A stretch of 38,554 bases of DNA from the NCBI GenBank assembly GCA_003551705.1, contig PUNJ01000191.1, positions 1 through 38,554 on the forward strand. The letters run 5' to 3'. Made by a program: the position numbers and the translations under genes. The number at the start of each line of letters is the position of its first letter. Position 1 is the first letter of the stretch. Below the pieces are notes generated by a model. The model had not been told where the DNA came from. It made no database searches and was given only the letters and a program-made list of their open reading frames with translations. This DNA is from Chloroflexota bacterium. GTDB taxonomy: Bacteria > Chloroflexota > Dehalococcoidia > UBA2247 > RBG-13-53-26. Below are positions 7,564-15,942 of the stretch, piece after piece.

Positions 7564-8700
7564 ATGGACTCTGAGAAAATACAGGCTCTGGCGGCTATCC
7601 TGAAACCCTGGCATGAAGCTATAGACTCTCCGGCGGCGGCACAAGCCCAGGTACTTCAGCGGCTACTGGAGGGCTATGCAAGGACGGCATACGGCAGAGA
7701 CCGCGGGGCGGGACAAGTTGGAACCCTGGAGGAGTACCGGAGACAGTTCCCGGTCCTGACGTACGATGAATACAAGCCCTTGATAGGCCGCGTCATGGCG
7801 GGAGACACCGGACTACTTCTGTACGAGGAACCCGTCGGGTGGGCAATTACACGGGGGACGACTGAGGGTGAGTCCAAATTTATTCCCATGACCCAGACCG
7901 ACATCATGTTGAGGATCAGTGCCGGCCGGGCGATGCTGAATTACATGCTCAGTAAGGGCTGCACTGAGCTGCTGGATGGTACAAATATCAACCTAAACTT
8001 CCCTTCCATGGTGGGAAAGGTACAGGCAGGTGGGAGGCAACTGGAATATGGTTATAGTTCCGGCATCTATCTCAAGTTCGTTTCGAAATTCACACCTATC
8101 CGCTCAGTGCCTAGCCAGGATGAGATTGACGCTCTGGGCGGAGGCAAATCTCTGAGTGATTGGCATGCGCGCTTTGACTTGGCGTACCAGAAATGCAAGT
8201 CCGAAAATGTTACCATGGTCGGTGGGGTAGCGCCGACAGCCCTTCTCTTCGGCCGCTATATGAAGCGCGCCCACAAGGCATATCCCAAAGACGTTTGGCG
8301 GGTCCGCATCATGACACTTGGCAGCGTCGCGGGGATCAATACCACCTACGAACCGGCATTGACCGCACTGTACGGACGGGTGGACATTCGAGAGATCTAT
8401 GGGGCAACCGAGGGCATGTTCGGCCAGCAACGGGACCATCGTCGCGCCTGGGTGCCCAATTACGACCAGTACTTCTTTGAGGTGGAAACGCGCCGGGGGA
8501 TCAAGTTGCTGCATGATATGAGACCAGGCGAGATGGGAAGCCTGGTGGTGTCAACGCCTATACTGGCGCGATACAAGATCGGCGACCTGATAAGGGCCTT
8601 CCAGCCTCCCTACTTCCGTTGCATTGGCAGGGACAGATGGTGGACGCCCCTTCACTATGCCTGGGGTGAGACCATGAGTCTCAATCTCGGACGCCTTTAG
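7564..8700 (+). CDS. GH3-like adenylating protein lacking the C-terminal domain
   Basis: Start chosen at ATG 7564, behind an AGGTG site; a longer frame opens at 7495. The 378-residue product matches the large N-terminal domain of the GH3 family (acyl-adenylate-forming, ANL-related). It has the phosphate loop 'TRGTTEGESKFIPMT' (about 100-114), 'YGATEGMFG' (adenine/acyl site, about 280), 'RYKIGDLIR' and a terminal 'CIGRD'. GH3 proteins are usually about 550-600 residues with a C-terminal domain that rotates during conjugation. Here translation stops just after the hinge-like 'GR', so that domain is absent. It could adenylate a carboxylate and hand it to another protein, or be a truncated gene; the frame is intact and ends cleanly. 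Substrate unknown. Confidence 0.75.
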   Translation: MDSEKIQALAAILKPWHEAIDSPAAAQAQVLQRLLEGYARTAYGRDRGAGQVGTLEEYRRQFPVLTYDEYKPLIGRVMAGDTGLLLYEEPVGWAITRGTTEGESKFIPMTQTDIMLRISAGRAMLNYMLSKGCTELLDGTNINLNFPSMVGKVQAGGRQLEYGYSSGIYLKFVSKFTPIRSVPSQDEIDALGGGKSLSDWHARFDLAYQKCKSENVTMVGGVAPTALLFGRYMKRAHKAYPKDVWRVRIMTLGSVAGINTTYEPALTALYGRVDIREIYGATEGMFGQQRDHRRAWVPNYDQYFFEVETRRGIKLLHDMRPGEMGSLVVSTPILARYKIGDLIRAFQPPYFRCIGRDRWWTPLHYAWGETMSLNLGRL

Positions 8701-8717
8701 GCTAGCCTGGTGATTTG

Positions 8718-9137
8718 CTAGCGCCTTGGTGCGAAAGCTCGCAATAGTATGGCCAGGGCGACCACAACCAGGATGATAACCCATATGTAGGCCATGCCCA
8801 CCAGGGCGCCCACGCCTATGCCCAGCAATACCAGTCCCAGAATCAATGAGCCGCCTACAGGCCTGCGTTGTTCAGGAATAAGAAAGCGAGCGAAGTTGGC
8901 CAGCAGGAGTATTGCTCCCGCACCAGCCAGGAACACGGCCCATGTGCTCCACCAATCGAACCGGTCGCTGAAATCGGTGGCCGCTGCCAGCAACACCAGG
9001 GCACCCCAAAGAAGCACGGCAGCCCACTGCACGGCCCCAAACCGGTTGTGACGCCATTTCTCGTCGAAACCTCTCCGCTTTTCGTCCTCTTTTTCCTGCT
9101 TTTCTCCCCGCTTTTCGTCCTCTTTTTCGTCCGGCAT
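8718..9137 (-). CDS. Small membrane protein with highly charged N-terminus
   Basis: A 139-residue protein of unknown function. ATG at 9137 follows GAGGAGG by three bases. Residues 1-35 are almost all Asp/Glu/Lys/Arg with a short repeated unit ('EDEKRGEKQ'/'EDEKRRG'), visible also as a direct repeat in the DNA, and should face the cytoplasm. Four hydrophobic spans follow, roughly 36-52, 64-82, 95-115 and 116-133, separated by short loops including 'FLIPEQRRPVGG'. There is no catalytic motif. It resembles small DUF-type integral membrane proteins seen in many genomes. It ends 17 bases from the stop of the convergent GH3-like gene. Confidence 0.7.
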   Translation of the reverse strand: MPDEKEDEKRGEKQEKEDEKRRGFDEKWRHNRFGAVQWAAVLLWGALVLLAAATDFSDRFDWWSTWAVFLAGAGAILLLANFARFLIPEQRRPVGGSLILGLVLLGIGVGALVGMAYIWVIILVVVALAILLRAFAPRR

Positions 9138-9349
9138 TTTGTCCTCCTCGGGTCCCTAGTGGAACTGCAAGCTGTCTTTGAAGCCAAATCGAAGCAGGGC
9201 GGAGTTGAAGATTCACGACTTGCCTCAATGTTGAATTATGGCACGTGAGCCTGTCGGACCAATGCAGGCAAACCCGATCTCGATCTCTGTTGTTACCGAG
9301 AGAGCAGTATGGCGTTGCAGTGATGTAATGATATTACCGCAAATAAGAG

Positions 9350-9559
9350 CTATAAACAAATGACTTCTTCCTTTATCAAACGTACTCGTATAGCTTCAGG
9401 TCTATCCCCCAGGCCGAAATGATAACGGACAGCCTCCCGAATCGCCAGTTTGACGTCGTCGTATGATTCAGCCTCAGCAGTAATGGAGTGGTCTACTGCC
9501 TTTGCATGGTACCACCCGTCAACCGCGACTCTGACCTCAAACACGATTTCGGAAGCCAT
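9350..9559 (-). CDS. Orphan HicB-like small protein
   Basis: 69 residues with the partial HicB fold: strand 'IVFEVRVAVDGWYHAKAVD', 'HSITAEAESYDDVKLAIREA' and 'VRYHFG', ending 'AIRVRLIKEEVICL'. This matches a family of about 70-residue HicB-type antitoxins that are often mislabelled as oxoisovalerate dehydrogenase fragments. Such proteins are normally followed by a HicA toxin gene. Here the 212 bases to the next gene hold no HicA-like reading frame, so it appears to be an orphan. The ribosome site is AGGA seven bases before the ATG. It could be a stand-alone regulator or a relic of a toxin-antitoxin pair. Confidence 0.6.
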   Translation of the reverse strand: MASEIVFEVRVAVDGWYHAKAVDHSITAEAESYDDVKLAIREAVRYHFGLGDRPEAIRVRLIKEEVICL

Positions 9560-9738
9560 CGACCAATCCTGAGGCGATTAAGACATGCCACGGGCAAGAG
9601 GTCTTCCCTGGATTCGTCAAAATTGTAGATGCGTCCCGACCACCATGCCCAAAACCACCACATCCATAATTATAGCTTAGACTTGGCCAGTGCATTGGCG
9701 GGTACATGCCGCCGTCGCTTCGGTTCAGGCAGACCCGA

Positions 9739-10087
9739 TCAAGGGAGAAGGAGACGGACTCCTTTCCAGTCGCACTCCCTTTGGTAGCCCGGCATTGGCA
9801 GGTGGAAGTGGTACCAGGGTTCCGGCGGCCATCCGCTCTTAGGGGCATCAGGTTCAACCCAGCACAGGCTGTCGCGGAGTACCCATCTTTCGCCGGCAGA
9901 CTCTCTGCCAGAGTCCAGCAGCGCGGTCCCGAGTAGCATCTCACAGTGCACACGTCCCTCCCTGCCAACGGTCTGAACCCTCACTACGCTGAACTGTATC
10001 CCTTCGTCATGGTCGATGTTCGTGAAAGTCCGAAATAAGCTCAAGCTTGTTGCCGTAATAGGTGTACCGCGACATGATCGACGCCAT
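9739..10087 (-). pseudogene. Possible frameshifted gene of unknown function
   Basis: On the minus strand an ATG at 10087 (or 10075) opens 'MSRYTYYGNKLELISDF', then hits TGA at 10009-10007. A second frame overlapping at 10044 continues with protein-like sequence ('DEGIQFSVVRVQTVGREG', 'CEMLLGTALLDSG', 'WVLRDSLCWVEPDA') to a stop at 9739. Joining the two across one frameshift gives a continuous, well-composed polypeptide of about 115 residues, whereas each part alone lacks either an end or a proper start. No family is recognised. It lies 43 bases after the acyl-CoA synthetase gene on the same strand. Either a real frameshift mutation or a sequencing/assembly error could explain it; it could also be non-coding. 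Confidence 0.35.
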
Positions 10088-10129
10088 ATTCAGAAGCCGA
10101 CCTTGGTCCATGAAAGGTCTATTGAGGAT

Positions 10130-11557
10130 CTAGGACCGGTACGATGTCATTTCCGCGAGTTCGCCAACGCGTAGCTTTGCCCGGGCACAGTCGACACTTG
10201 CTCCCAGGGCTCTGACCGCCAATTCGAGATCGAAATATAAGGGTAAACCCATAGCGCCAAACTGACGTTGGGCAACCTCCATACTGGGAAGATCGATACC
10301 GTAACCGAAGAATGCAACAGGTTTGCATGACCGGGTTATCAAGGATGAGAACTTCTTGAACGTGTCTACCACCCTCTGCCAGGCGTGGACCACGATTACA
10401 GCGCAATCAACCTCAGGGTCGGCCAGTACCAACGGGACCACCTCCTCATAGACCGAGAAGGGATCTGGTCTGATGGACATAATGGGCCCCACGTCTACAG
10501 GGTTTCGGGCGAGACGTGGAGAAATCGTTGATAACGCTTCCAGGGTGCCGGAGGTGAAAACAGATGGAATGAGGCCCGCATCGCCTGCGGCGTCCACAAG
10601 CATAACGCCGCCACCGCCTGAAGCAGTGATTATAGCGAGGCGGTTTCCTTGGGGCAGTGGCTGCAAAGCGAGAGTCCTGGGTATTTCCCAGAATTCCAGC
10701 CAGCTATGCAAACGGACTATACCCGCCTGCTTCAAAGCCGCTATATTCACCTGGTCGTCGCCTGCGAGGGAGCCCGTATGTGATGCTGCAGCACGGGCTC
10801 CGGCTTCCGATCTTCCCGGCTTGAAGATTAGCACAGGCTTGACGGCAACGGCCCGCCTGGCTGCCTCGATGAACTCGGGTCCGTTCTTGATATCCTCGAG
10901 GTGCATAGCAATGACCTCAGTTAGAGGATCTGTAGCCAGATAGTCCAGTAGATCGGTCTCGTTGAGATCGCTCTTATTGCCGAAATCGCAGATCTTTCCA
11001 ATAGGATAGCCCCTGTCCTTGATCGGGTGTACTCCGAAACTGAGCAGACCGGTCTGACTACAGTAGGCGATTCCTCCGGCAACGGGCATGTTGTCATAGA
11101 TTGGGTGCGGACACGATGTGAAGCCGTTGGTGCTGTTCAAAACGCCCAGTGTGTTGGGCCCGATTACGCGTATGCCGGTACGGCGGACCACCTCGAGCAA
11201 CTGGTTGTGCAACAGCATACCCTCGGGGCCGGACTCGGCAAAGCCTTCCGAAACGACTATGCAGAAACGAGCTCCCTGTTGTGCACACTGTTCTACCATC
11301 GACGGCACCACGGACGGAGGTGTGACAACGATGCTCAGGTCAAGGACTCCGTCGACATCCTGTATTCTGGGATAGGTCATGAGTCCATGTACCTGGGACT
11401 GGCTCCGACTTATGGGGTATACGCGTCCACGGAAGCCGCATCTTACCAGGTTCTCTGTTATGAAGTATCCCTCACCCCCCTCTTTCATTGAGGCTATGAC
11501 TGCCACTCCACGGGGTTCGAATAGGCGGGTAAGGCCGTCGCTCCGATCATTGTTCAT
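10130..11557 (-). CDS. NDP-forming acyl-CoA synthetase, alpha (CoA-binding/ligase) subunit only
   Basis: Start placed at ATG 11557, behind AAGGTGGTGA; an upstream in-frame TTG at 11602 lies at the predicted transcription start. The 475-residue protein begins with the CoA-binding Rossmann domain ('LFEPRGVAVIAS', 'GRVYPI'), followed by the two succinyl-CoA-ligase-like domains ('IRVIGPNTLGV', 'AYCSQTGLLS', 'CDFGNKSDLNETDLLDYLA'). 'AAASHTGSLAG' carries the His expected to be phosphorylated. Such enzymes convert acyl-CoA + ADP + Pi to acid + ATP + CoA, or the reverse. The ATP-grasp beta domain needed for nucleotide transfer is neither fused nor adjacent. A paralogue with the same architecture lies at 36824. 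Substrate unknown. Confidence 0.85.
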   Translation of the reverse strand: MNNDRSDGLTRLFEPRGVAVIASMKEGGEGYFITENLVRCGFRGRVYPISRSQSQVHGLMTYPRIQDVDGVLDLSIVVTPPSVVPSMVEQCAQQGARFCIVVSEGFAESGPEGMLLHNQLLEVVRRTGIRVIGPNTLGVLNSTNGFTSCPHPIYDNMPVAGGIAYCSQTGLLSFGVHPIKDRGYPIGKICDFGNKSDLNETDLLDYLATDPLTEVIAMHLEDIKNGPEFIEAARRAVAVKPVLIFKPGRSEAGARAAASHTGSLAGDDQVNIAALKQAGIVRLHSWLEFWEIPRTLALQPLPQGNRLAIITASGGGGVMLVDAAGDAGLIPSVFTSGTLEALSTISPRLARNPVDVGPIMSIRPDPFSVYEEVVPLVLADPEVDCAVIVVHAWQRVVDTFKKFSSLITRSCKPVAFFGYGIDLPSMEVAQRQFGAMGLPLYFDLELAVRALGASVDCARAKLRVGELAEMTSYRS

Positions 11558-11608
11558 GAATGTCACCACCTTCGCACCCGATTTTCGCCACCACTCGGAC
11601 AAGTAACT

Positions 11609-11637
11609 ATTGTATAGGGCCAGGCGACGAGTATCAA
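11609..11637 (-). promoter_or_regulatory. Candidate sigma70-type promoter for the acyl-CoA synthetase alpha gene
   Basis: On the minus strand TTGATA (11637-11632), exactly 17 bases, then TACAAT (11614-11609). The predicted transcription start near 11602 leaves about 45 bases to the ATG at 11557, which supports that start codon. Confidence 0.55.
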
Positions 11638-11845
11638 ACGTTCACAGCCAAAGAGGAGAGACATAAACGCGGCTCGACTACCCGGGCAGTTTGAAGGCTC
11701 CACGGAAGGCACAAGGAGTCAGGGCCGGTCGGAACCTTGCCTTGCATGGGTAATCATGCAAATAATACCCATAAGTCAGGATTTCGTTCTCTTGCCAAAG
11801 AACCTAAACTAGCTGAAGGTAGTTGGACTTATACGAGGTCTAGTA

Positions 11846-13093
11846 ATGAAGCTGCCCCAGTTCTACTATGGCTACGTCATCGTTGCCGCCGGCGCCGTGA
11901 CAGCTCTCTTTGTTTGGGGAGGGTACAACGCCTTTGGCGTATTCGTGCCCGTTCTGGAGGACGATTTTGGATGGTCAAGGGCACTCATCTCTGGGGCGGT
12001 TTCCCTCGCATTCATTGTGTCAGGCATAGCCAGTCTGATAACCGGCAGGTTGACGGACAGGATAGGTCCCCGGACGGTGGCGACAGCCTGCGGTGTGCTT
12101 CTGGGGTTGGGTTATGTGCTGATGGCCTTCATGACCTCGGTCTGGCAGTTGTACCTGTTCCTCGGGCTGGTGGTGGGATTGGGCTTGGGCGGCGAGATGA
12201 CCGTGCTGCCCACTCTTGCGCGCTGGTTTCACCGGGGCATCAATTTCGCTACCGGCGTTGTAAAGACAGGTGTTGGGGTCAGCCTATTCTTGATTCCAAT
12301 CCTGGCTGGTTGGCTGATTGCGACCTCGGGGTGGCAGGTTGCTCTGGCGGTTATCGGCCTCGTCAGTGCTGCCGGTATTGTCATTGCCGCCGTGTTTCTC
12401 AAACGGGACCCCACCGAGATGGGTCTTCCGCCGAACGGAATGCCAGCCATCCCGGTAGAGACCAGTGGTACGGAGCGGCTCATTCCTGTAGAGGACCGTC
12501 CGCCATCGGTTCAGACTACGGTCACGCTGGGGGTGGCGTTGCGGTGGCGACGGTTTCACATCTTCGTCATAGTGGCCTTCCTCAACCTCTTCGTTACGCG
12601 GGCGGTGCTGGTCCACCTGCCTCCCTACATGACGGATGTGGGGATACCCCTGACTACGGCGGGGACCTTGCTGGGTGCTGTGGGTGGCTTCAGTATCCTT
12701 GGTCGCTTGGGGCTCGGGTTGGCTGCCGACCGGGTGGGAATGGAGCGTGTACTTGTATTCACCCTGGTCCTAATGGCAGCTTCACTGCTTTGGTTGCAGT
12801 TTGCCACGGCGGCATGGTCACTTGTCGTCTTCTCTGTGGTATACGGCATTGCTCATGGGGCGTATTTCACGCTCTTCGCTCCGATGGCAGCCAAGCTCTT
12901 TGGCTCCTTTGCGCTGGGATCTATCCTGGGCGGCATTGCTTTCATAGGCACTCTTGGGGGAGCAGCTGGCCCCTTTCTGATAGGAGTCCTCTTTGACATA
13001 ACGGGCACCTACTATATCGCCTTCGTTATCCTCCTGCTCCTGAGCCTGGTGGCACTATTTCTGGCAATCGCCTTGGCCCGGCAATCACGTTAG
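11846..13093 (+). CDS. MFS transporter (monocarboxylate/oxalate-formate antiporter-like)
   Basis: 415 residues with 12 predicted membrane spans in two six-helix halves and a hydrophilic central loop (about 185-225). The start 'YYGYVIVAAG...GGYNAFGVFVP' and the motif-A loop 'GRLTDRIGPR' between spans 2 and 3 fit the OFA/monocarboxylate branch of the major facilitator superfamily. A second A-like loop, 'GLAADRVGMERV', follows span 8. It probably moves a small organic anion across the inner membrane by proton coupling or exchange. The ATG has a GAGGT site six bases upstream. It is divergent from the acyl-CoA synthetase alpha gene and convergent with the FadH-like gene, so it is probably monocistronic. 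A long frame in another register over this gene (11737-12996) is a shadow. Confidence 0.86.
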   Translation: MKLPQFYYGYVIVAAGAVTALFVWGGYNAFGVFVPVLEDDFGWSRALISGAVSLAFIVSGIASLITGRLTDRIGPRTVATACGVLLGLGYVLMAFMTSVWQLYLFLGLVVGLGLGGEMTVLPTLARWFHRGINFATGVVKTGVGVSLFLIPILAGWLIATSGWQVALAVIGLVSAAGIVIAAVFLKRDPTEMGLPPNGMPAIPVETSGTERLIPVEDRPPSVQTTVTLGVALRWRRFHIFVIVAFLNLFVTRAVLVHLPPYMTDVGIPLTTAGTLLGAVGGFSILGRLGLGLAADRVGMERVLVFTLVLMAASLLWLQFATAAWSLVVFSVVYGIAHGAYFTLFAPMAAKLFGSFALGSILGGIAFIGTLGGAAGPFLIGVLFDITGTYYIAFVILLLLSLVALFLAIALARQSR

Positions 13094-13340
13094 GCATAAA
13101 ACGGGTGGGTAGACAGACCAAGTGGCCAGCCTGAATCAGAGGACAGGAAAGGCCGCGCACGTGGAGATGGACCTGGCCACGTAGAATAGTCCGGTCCGGC
13201 ACGGCGCAGTGCATACTCCATTTCGTCGAATCGCGGGCCTCTTTCCTTTGACATGATCCGGTGATGGGCGGATGGCAGGTATAGTCCAGGCTACGGATTC
13301 TATGGATGCGGGCTACTGATTCCCCTCCAGGAGCGCGGCT

Positions 13341-15296
13341 TCACAGGGCCAATCCTGCCTGGAAGCCCTCTGCCACGGCCTCCGCTATGCCTCGAGGTTG
13401 CACGCAGTCCCCGGCACGGTGCACCTGCAGGTCGTTTCCCGTGAGTGCGGTTGGGAATGACTGGTCCGGCTTTCCTCCGGCAGCCAGAACCACGCTCTCA
13501 GCCGAAATGGTAACCTCCTGCCCAGTCTGGTCCCGCATGCGCATGCCGTTTTCTGTCCATTCACGGCACTGCATCCCGGTCAGGATTTTAACTCCCATCT
13601 CCTCAAGGCGGGCGAGCAACAGTAATCTCAGGGCCAGCGGCATCACACCCGCGACCTCATCGAGCATTTCGGCCACGGTCACTTTCTTTCCCTGTTTAGC
13701 CAAGTATTCAGCCGTTTCACAGCCTACCAGCCCCCCGCCGATAACCAAGACGGACTGTCCCGTTTCGGCTCCATGCAGTACATCCCTGGCCATCGCGGCA
13801 TTGGCGTTCTCCAGGCCGGGTATTGCGGGAACCACTGGGGCGACGCCGGTCGCCAGAACGGCCGTTTCAGCGCCCGTTTCCATCAGTTTCTGGAGCGACA
13901 ATTCAACTCCGCACCGTATGTCGATCCCCAGTTGCGCCATCTGCCTCCTCAGGTATTCGAGGAAGGGGCGCATGTGATCCTTGTGAGGCGGTATTACGGC
14001 TTCCAGAAGCTGGCCGCCAAGCTCGTTTCGCCTATCGTACAGGGTGACGTTGTGCCCTCTTAGAGCCGCAACACGAGCGGCCTCCATGCCGGCCGGTCCG
14101 CCGCCTACCACTGCCACGTTGCGCGACTGGGAAGCCGCCACTATGTCGGAGTTCACTTCCCGTGCGGCCGCGGGATTGACCGAGCACATCAGTGACAGCC
14201 CTCTGACCGTCTGGTTGTCAATGCAGCGAATGCATCCGATGCATGGCCTGATATCGTCGATCCGGCCTGCTGCCGCCTTGTTAGGAAGTTCTGGGTCAGC
14301 TATCAGGCCCTTTCCGATTGCGATGAAATCGGCCCTGCCTTCTCCTATGGCCGATTCCCCCAGCTCGGGCGACATCCTGCCAGCGACAATGATTGGTAAT
14401 TTAACTGCCTGCTTCATTTTCTCTGCAAAAGAGATCAGGCCGCCGGCAGGCTCCGCAGTGGGAGGAGGCAGGTATGTGACTGCACCCCACAACATTCCTG
14501 CCAGTTCCAGGGCGTCCGCACCGGCTTCCTCGGCAAATTCGGCTATCCGGCAGGCTTCTTCCGGGGTGAGGCCGGAGCCGGGCCCTATTTCGAGGGCGCT
14601 GATTTTGCACAGGACAGGAAAGTCCTCTCCGACTTGCTGCTTTATTGCCTTAACGATCTCCATCAGGAAGCGGGCCCGGTTGTCCAGGTTGCCCCCGTAT
14701 TCGTCGCGGCGCTGGTTAGCAGTTGATGATAAGAACTGCGCAACCAGATAGTATCCCGTAGCATGTACCTCAACGCCGTCAAATCCAGCCGCCTTGGCCC
14801 GTGCCGCCGCCTGAGCAAACTTCTGCACCAGTCCCTTTATCTCCTCGCGGGCTAGTTCCCTGGGCATCTCCCCCTCATAACCCACCAGAGTCCCGTACGG
14901 CATCGCAACAGAGGAGGGGGCGACAGGCTGTACACCTGTAATGGAGGACTTGGTGCCTCTACCCCCATGTTGAAGCTGCAGCACTGCCCTGCAATCATGG
15001 GCTTGAATGGTCGAAGCCAGTTGTGCCAGACGGGGTATAAGTTTGTCATGGTCAATGGCCATTTGCCCGGCTGTGGTCTTGCCGGTTGGAGCATCAACAC
15101 AGCAAGTCTCTACGATGATAAGTCCGGCGCCGCCCCTGGCGCGGGCTTCATAATAACGTCTTATGGCTTCGTTGGCCGAGCCATCGGGACCGGCCATATT
15201 CGTGCCCATGGGCGGCATGACGATGCGGTTCCTGGTCGCCATGCGGCCAATACGACCAGGCTGGAAGAGCTGAGGTAGATACGGCGTCATACTCAA
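13341..15296 (-). CDS. FadH-like NADH:flavin oxidoreductase with FeS cluster (old yellow enzyme family)
   Basis: Start set at TTG 15296, eight bases after AAGGAGG; ATG 15290 is the alternative. The frame opens further upstream, but those codons contain the ribosome site. The 651-residue protein has three parts. An FMN-binding TIM barrel (about 1-340) carries 'LQHGGRG' and 'HATGYYLVAQFLSS...NQRRDEYGG', keeping the active-site Tyr. A 4Fe-4S site has Cys at about 352, 355, 358 and 371. FAD- and NAD(P)-binding domains ('VAVVGGGPAGMEAA', 'VLVIGGGLVGCETAEYL') follow. This is the layout of 2,4-dienoyl-CoA reductase, 2-enoate reductase and trimethylamine dehydrogenase. Cys spacing is C-x2-C-x2-C-x12-C, against C-x2-C-x3-C-x11-C in FadH. 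It likely reduces an activated C=C bond. The next gene upstream is an EthD-like gene on the other strand. Confidence 0.88.
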   Translation of the reverse strand: MSMTPYLPQLFQPGRIGRMATRNRIVMPPMGTNMAGPDGSANEAIRRYYEARARGGAGLIIVETCCVDAPTGKTTAGQMAIDHDKLIPRLAQLASTIQAHDCRAVLQLQHGGRGTKSSITGVQPVAPSSVAMPYGTLVGYEGEMPRELAREEIKGLVQKFAQAAARAKAAGFDGVEVHATGYYLVAQFLSSTANQRRDEYGGNLDNRARFLMEIVKAIKQQVGEDFPVLCKISALEIGPGSGLTPEEACRIAEFAEEAGADALELAGMLWGAVTYLPPPTAEPAGGLISFAEKMKQAVKLPIIVAGRMSPELGESAIGEGRADFIAIGKGLIADPELPNKAAAGRIDDIRPCIGCIRCIDNQTVRGLSLMCSVNPAAAREVNSDIVAASQSRNVAVVGGGPAGMEAARVAALRGHNVTLYDRRNELGGQLLEAVIPPHKDHMRPFLEYLRRQMAQLGIDIRCGVELSLQKLMETGAETAVLATGVAPVVPAIPGLENANAAMARDVLHGAETGQSVLVIGGGLVGCETAEYLAKQGKKVTVAEMLDEVAGVMPLALRLLLLARLEEMGVKILTGMQCREWTENGMRMRDQTGQEVTISAESVVLAAGGKPDQSFPTALTGNDLQVHRAGDCVQPRGIAEAVAEGFQAGLAL

Positions 15297-15411
15297 GACA
15301 GGATCCTCCTTTGAATTGGACAATCAGGGGTTAATTGTATCCGTTATACCTGCTGTAAGACAAGCGACGGAACCACAAAGAAGACCACAACAACCCCACT
15401 CTTTGCAAAGC

Positions 15412-15440
15412 TTGACGTGACCTTGCCTGTATGATATGGT
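15412..15440 (+). promoter_or_regulatory. Candidate sigma70-type promoter for the second EthD-like/SDR pair
   Basis: TTGACG (15412-15417), exactly 17 bases, then TATGGT (15435-15440), preceded by TGA so that it also fits an extended -10. The leader to the GTG at 15542 would be about 95 bases. Confidence 0.5.
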
Positions 15441-15541
15441 CTGGACAGCCCGACACCCTCGTTCCCCATCCTGAGTGACTCAGAGCCTTAAAGGGGCCTG
15501 CTTATTGATGTGACTATGAGTATGCTCGCAGGAGGAAACAG

Positions 15542-15871
15542 GTGATCAAGACCATAGCCCTTATCAAGAGAAAGCCCGGCATGTCCATGGACGACTTCAT
15601 AAAGCACTATGAAGAGGTCCATGCCCCACTCGCTCAGAAGCATCTAGGTCTCTTCAAGAAATACGTCCGAAACTACGTCTTGGGCGCAGATGAGAATGAT
15701 TTCGATTGCATCAGCGAGTTCTGGTTTGACGCTATCGAGGATGCGCTCAAAGTCCAAGAGATACTGGGCGATTACAAGACCGATATCGGCAGAATCTTCG
15801 AAGAAGACGAGAAGCTCTTCCAGGACCGGGACAAGACGCGCATGTTCCTGGTAGATGAACGAGGTGCCTGA
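15542..15871 (+). CDS. EthD-like domain protein (single domain)
   Basis: 109 residues, starting at GTG six bases after AGGAGG. The sequence 'TIALIKRKPGMSMDDFIKHY' plus 'EEVHAPLA' is the classic EthD opening (strand, 'KPGMS.EEF..HY...HAPL'), followed by 'KKYVRNYVLG', 'DCISEFWFD' and 'EDEKLFQDRDKTRMFLVDE'. The fold is a ferredoxin-like dimeric alpha/beta barrel. Relatives act in degradation or polyketide pathways or have no assigned role. The conserved His in 'EVHAPL' is present. The following SDR gene begins 71 bases downstream with its own ribosome site, so the two probably form an operon. This is the shorter counterpart of the gene at 2682. Confidence 0.85.
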   Translation: MIKTIALIKRKPGMSMDDFIKHYEEVHAPLAQKHLGLFKKYVRNYVLGADENDFDCISEFWFDAIEDALKVQEILGDYKTDIGRIFEEDEKLFQDRDKTRMFLVDERGA

Positions 15872-15942
15872 AACAGGCTCTAATTCCCAAGGATTAGGGC
15901 GTCCATAAACCATCCAGCGGATATACTATTAAAGGGGCATAT

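Noticed and set aside
8698-8725. Two GCTAGC sites that could form a hairpin between the convergent GH3-like and membrane-protein genes
   Set aside because: Stem is only 6 bp with a bulge and overlaps a coding end; not strong enough to call a terminator.
9851-9860. GGTTCAACCC, resembling a tRNA T-arm
   Set aside because: No acceptor stem, anticodon arm or D-arm can be placed around it.
11737-12996. Long open frame (419 codons) over the MFS gene in another register
   Set aside because: Composition is rich in Arg/Gly/Ser/Cys without hydrophobic pattern, and the overlapping frame is a clear 12-span transporter. It is a shadow.
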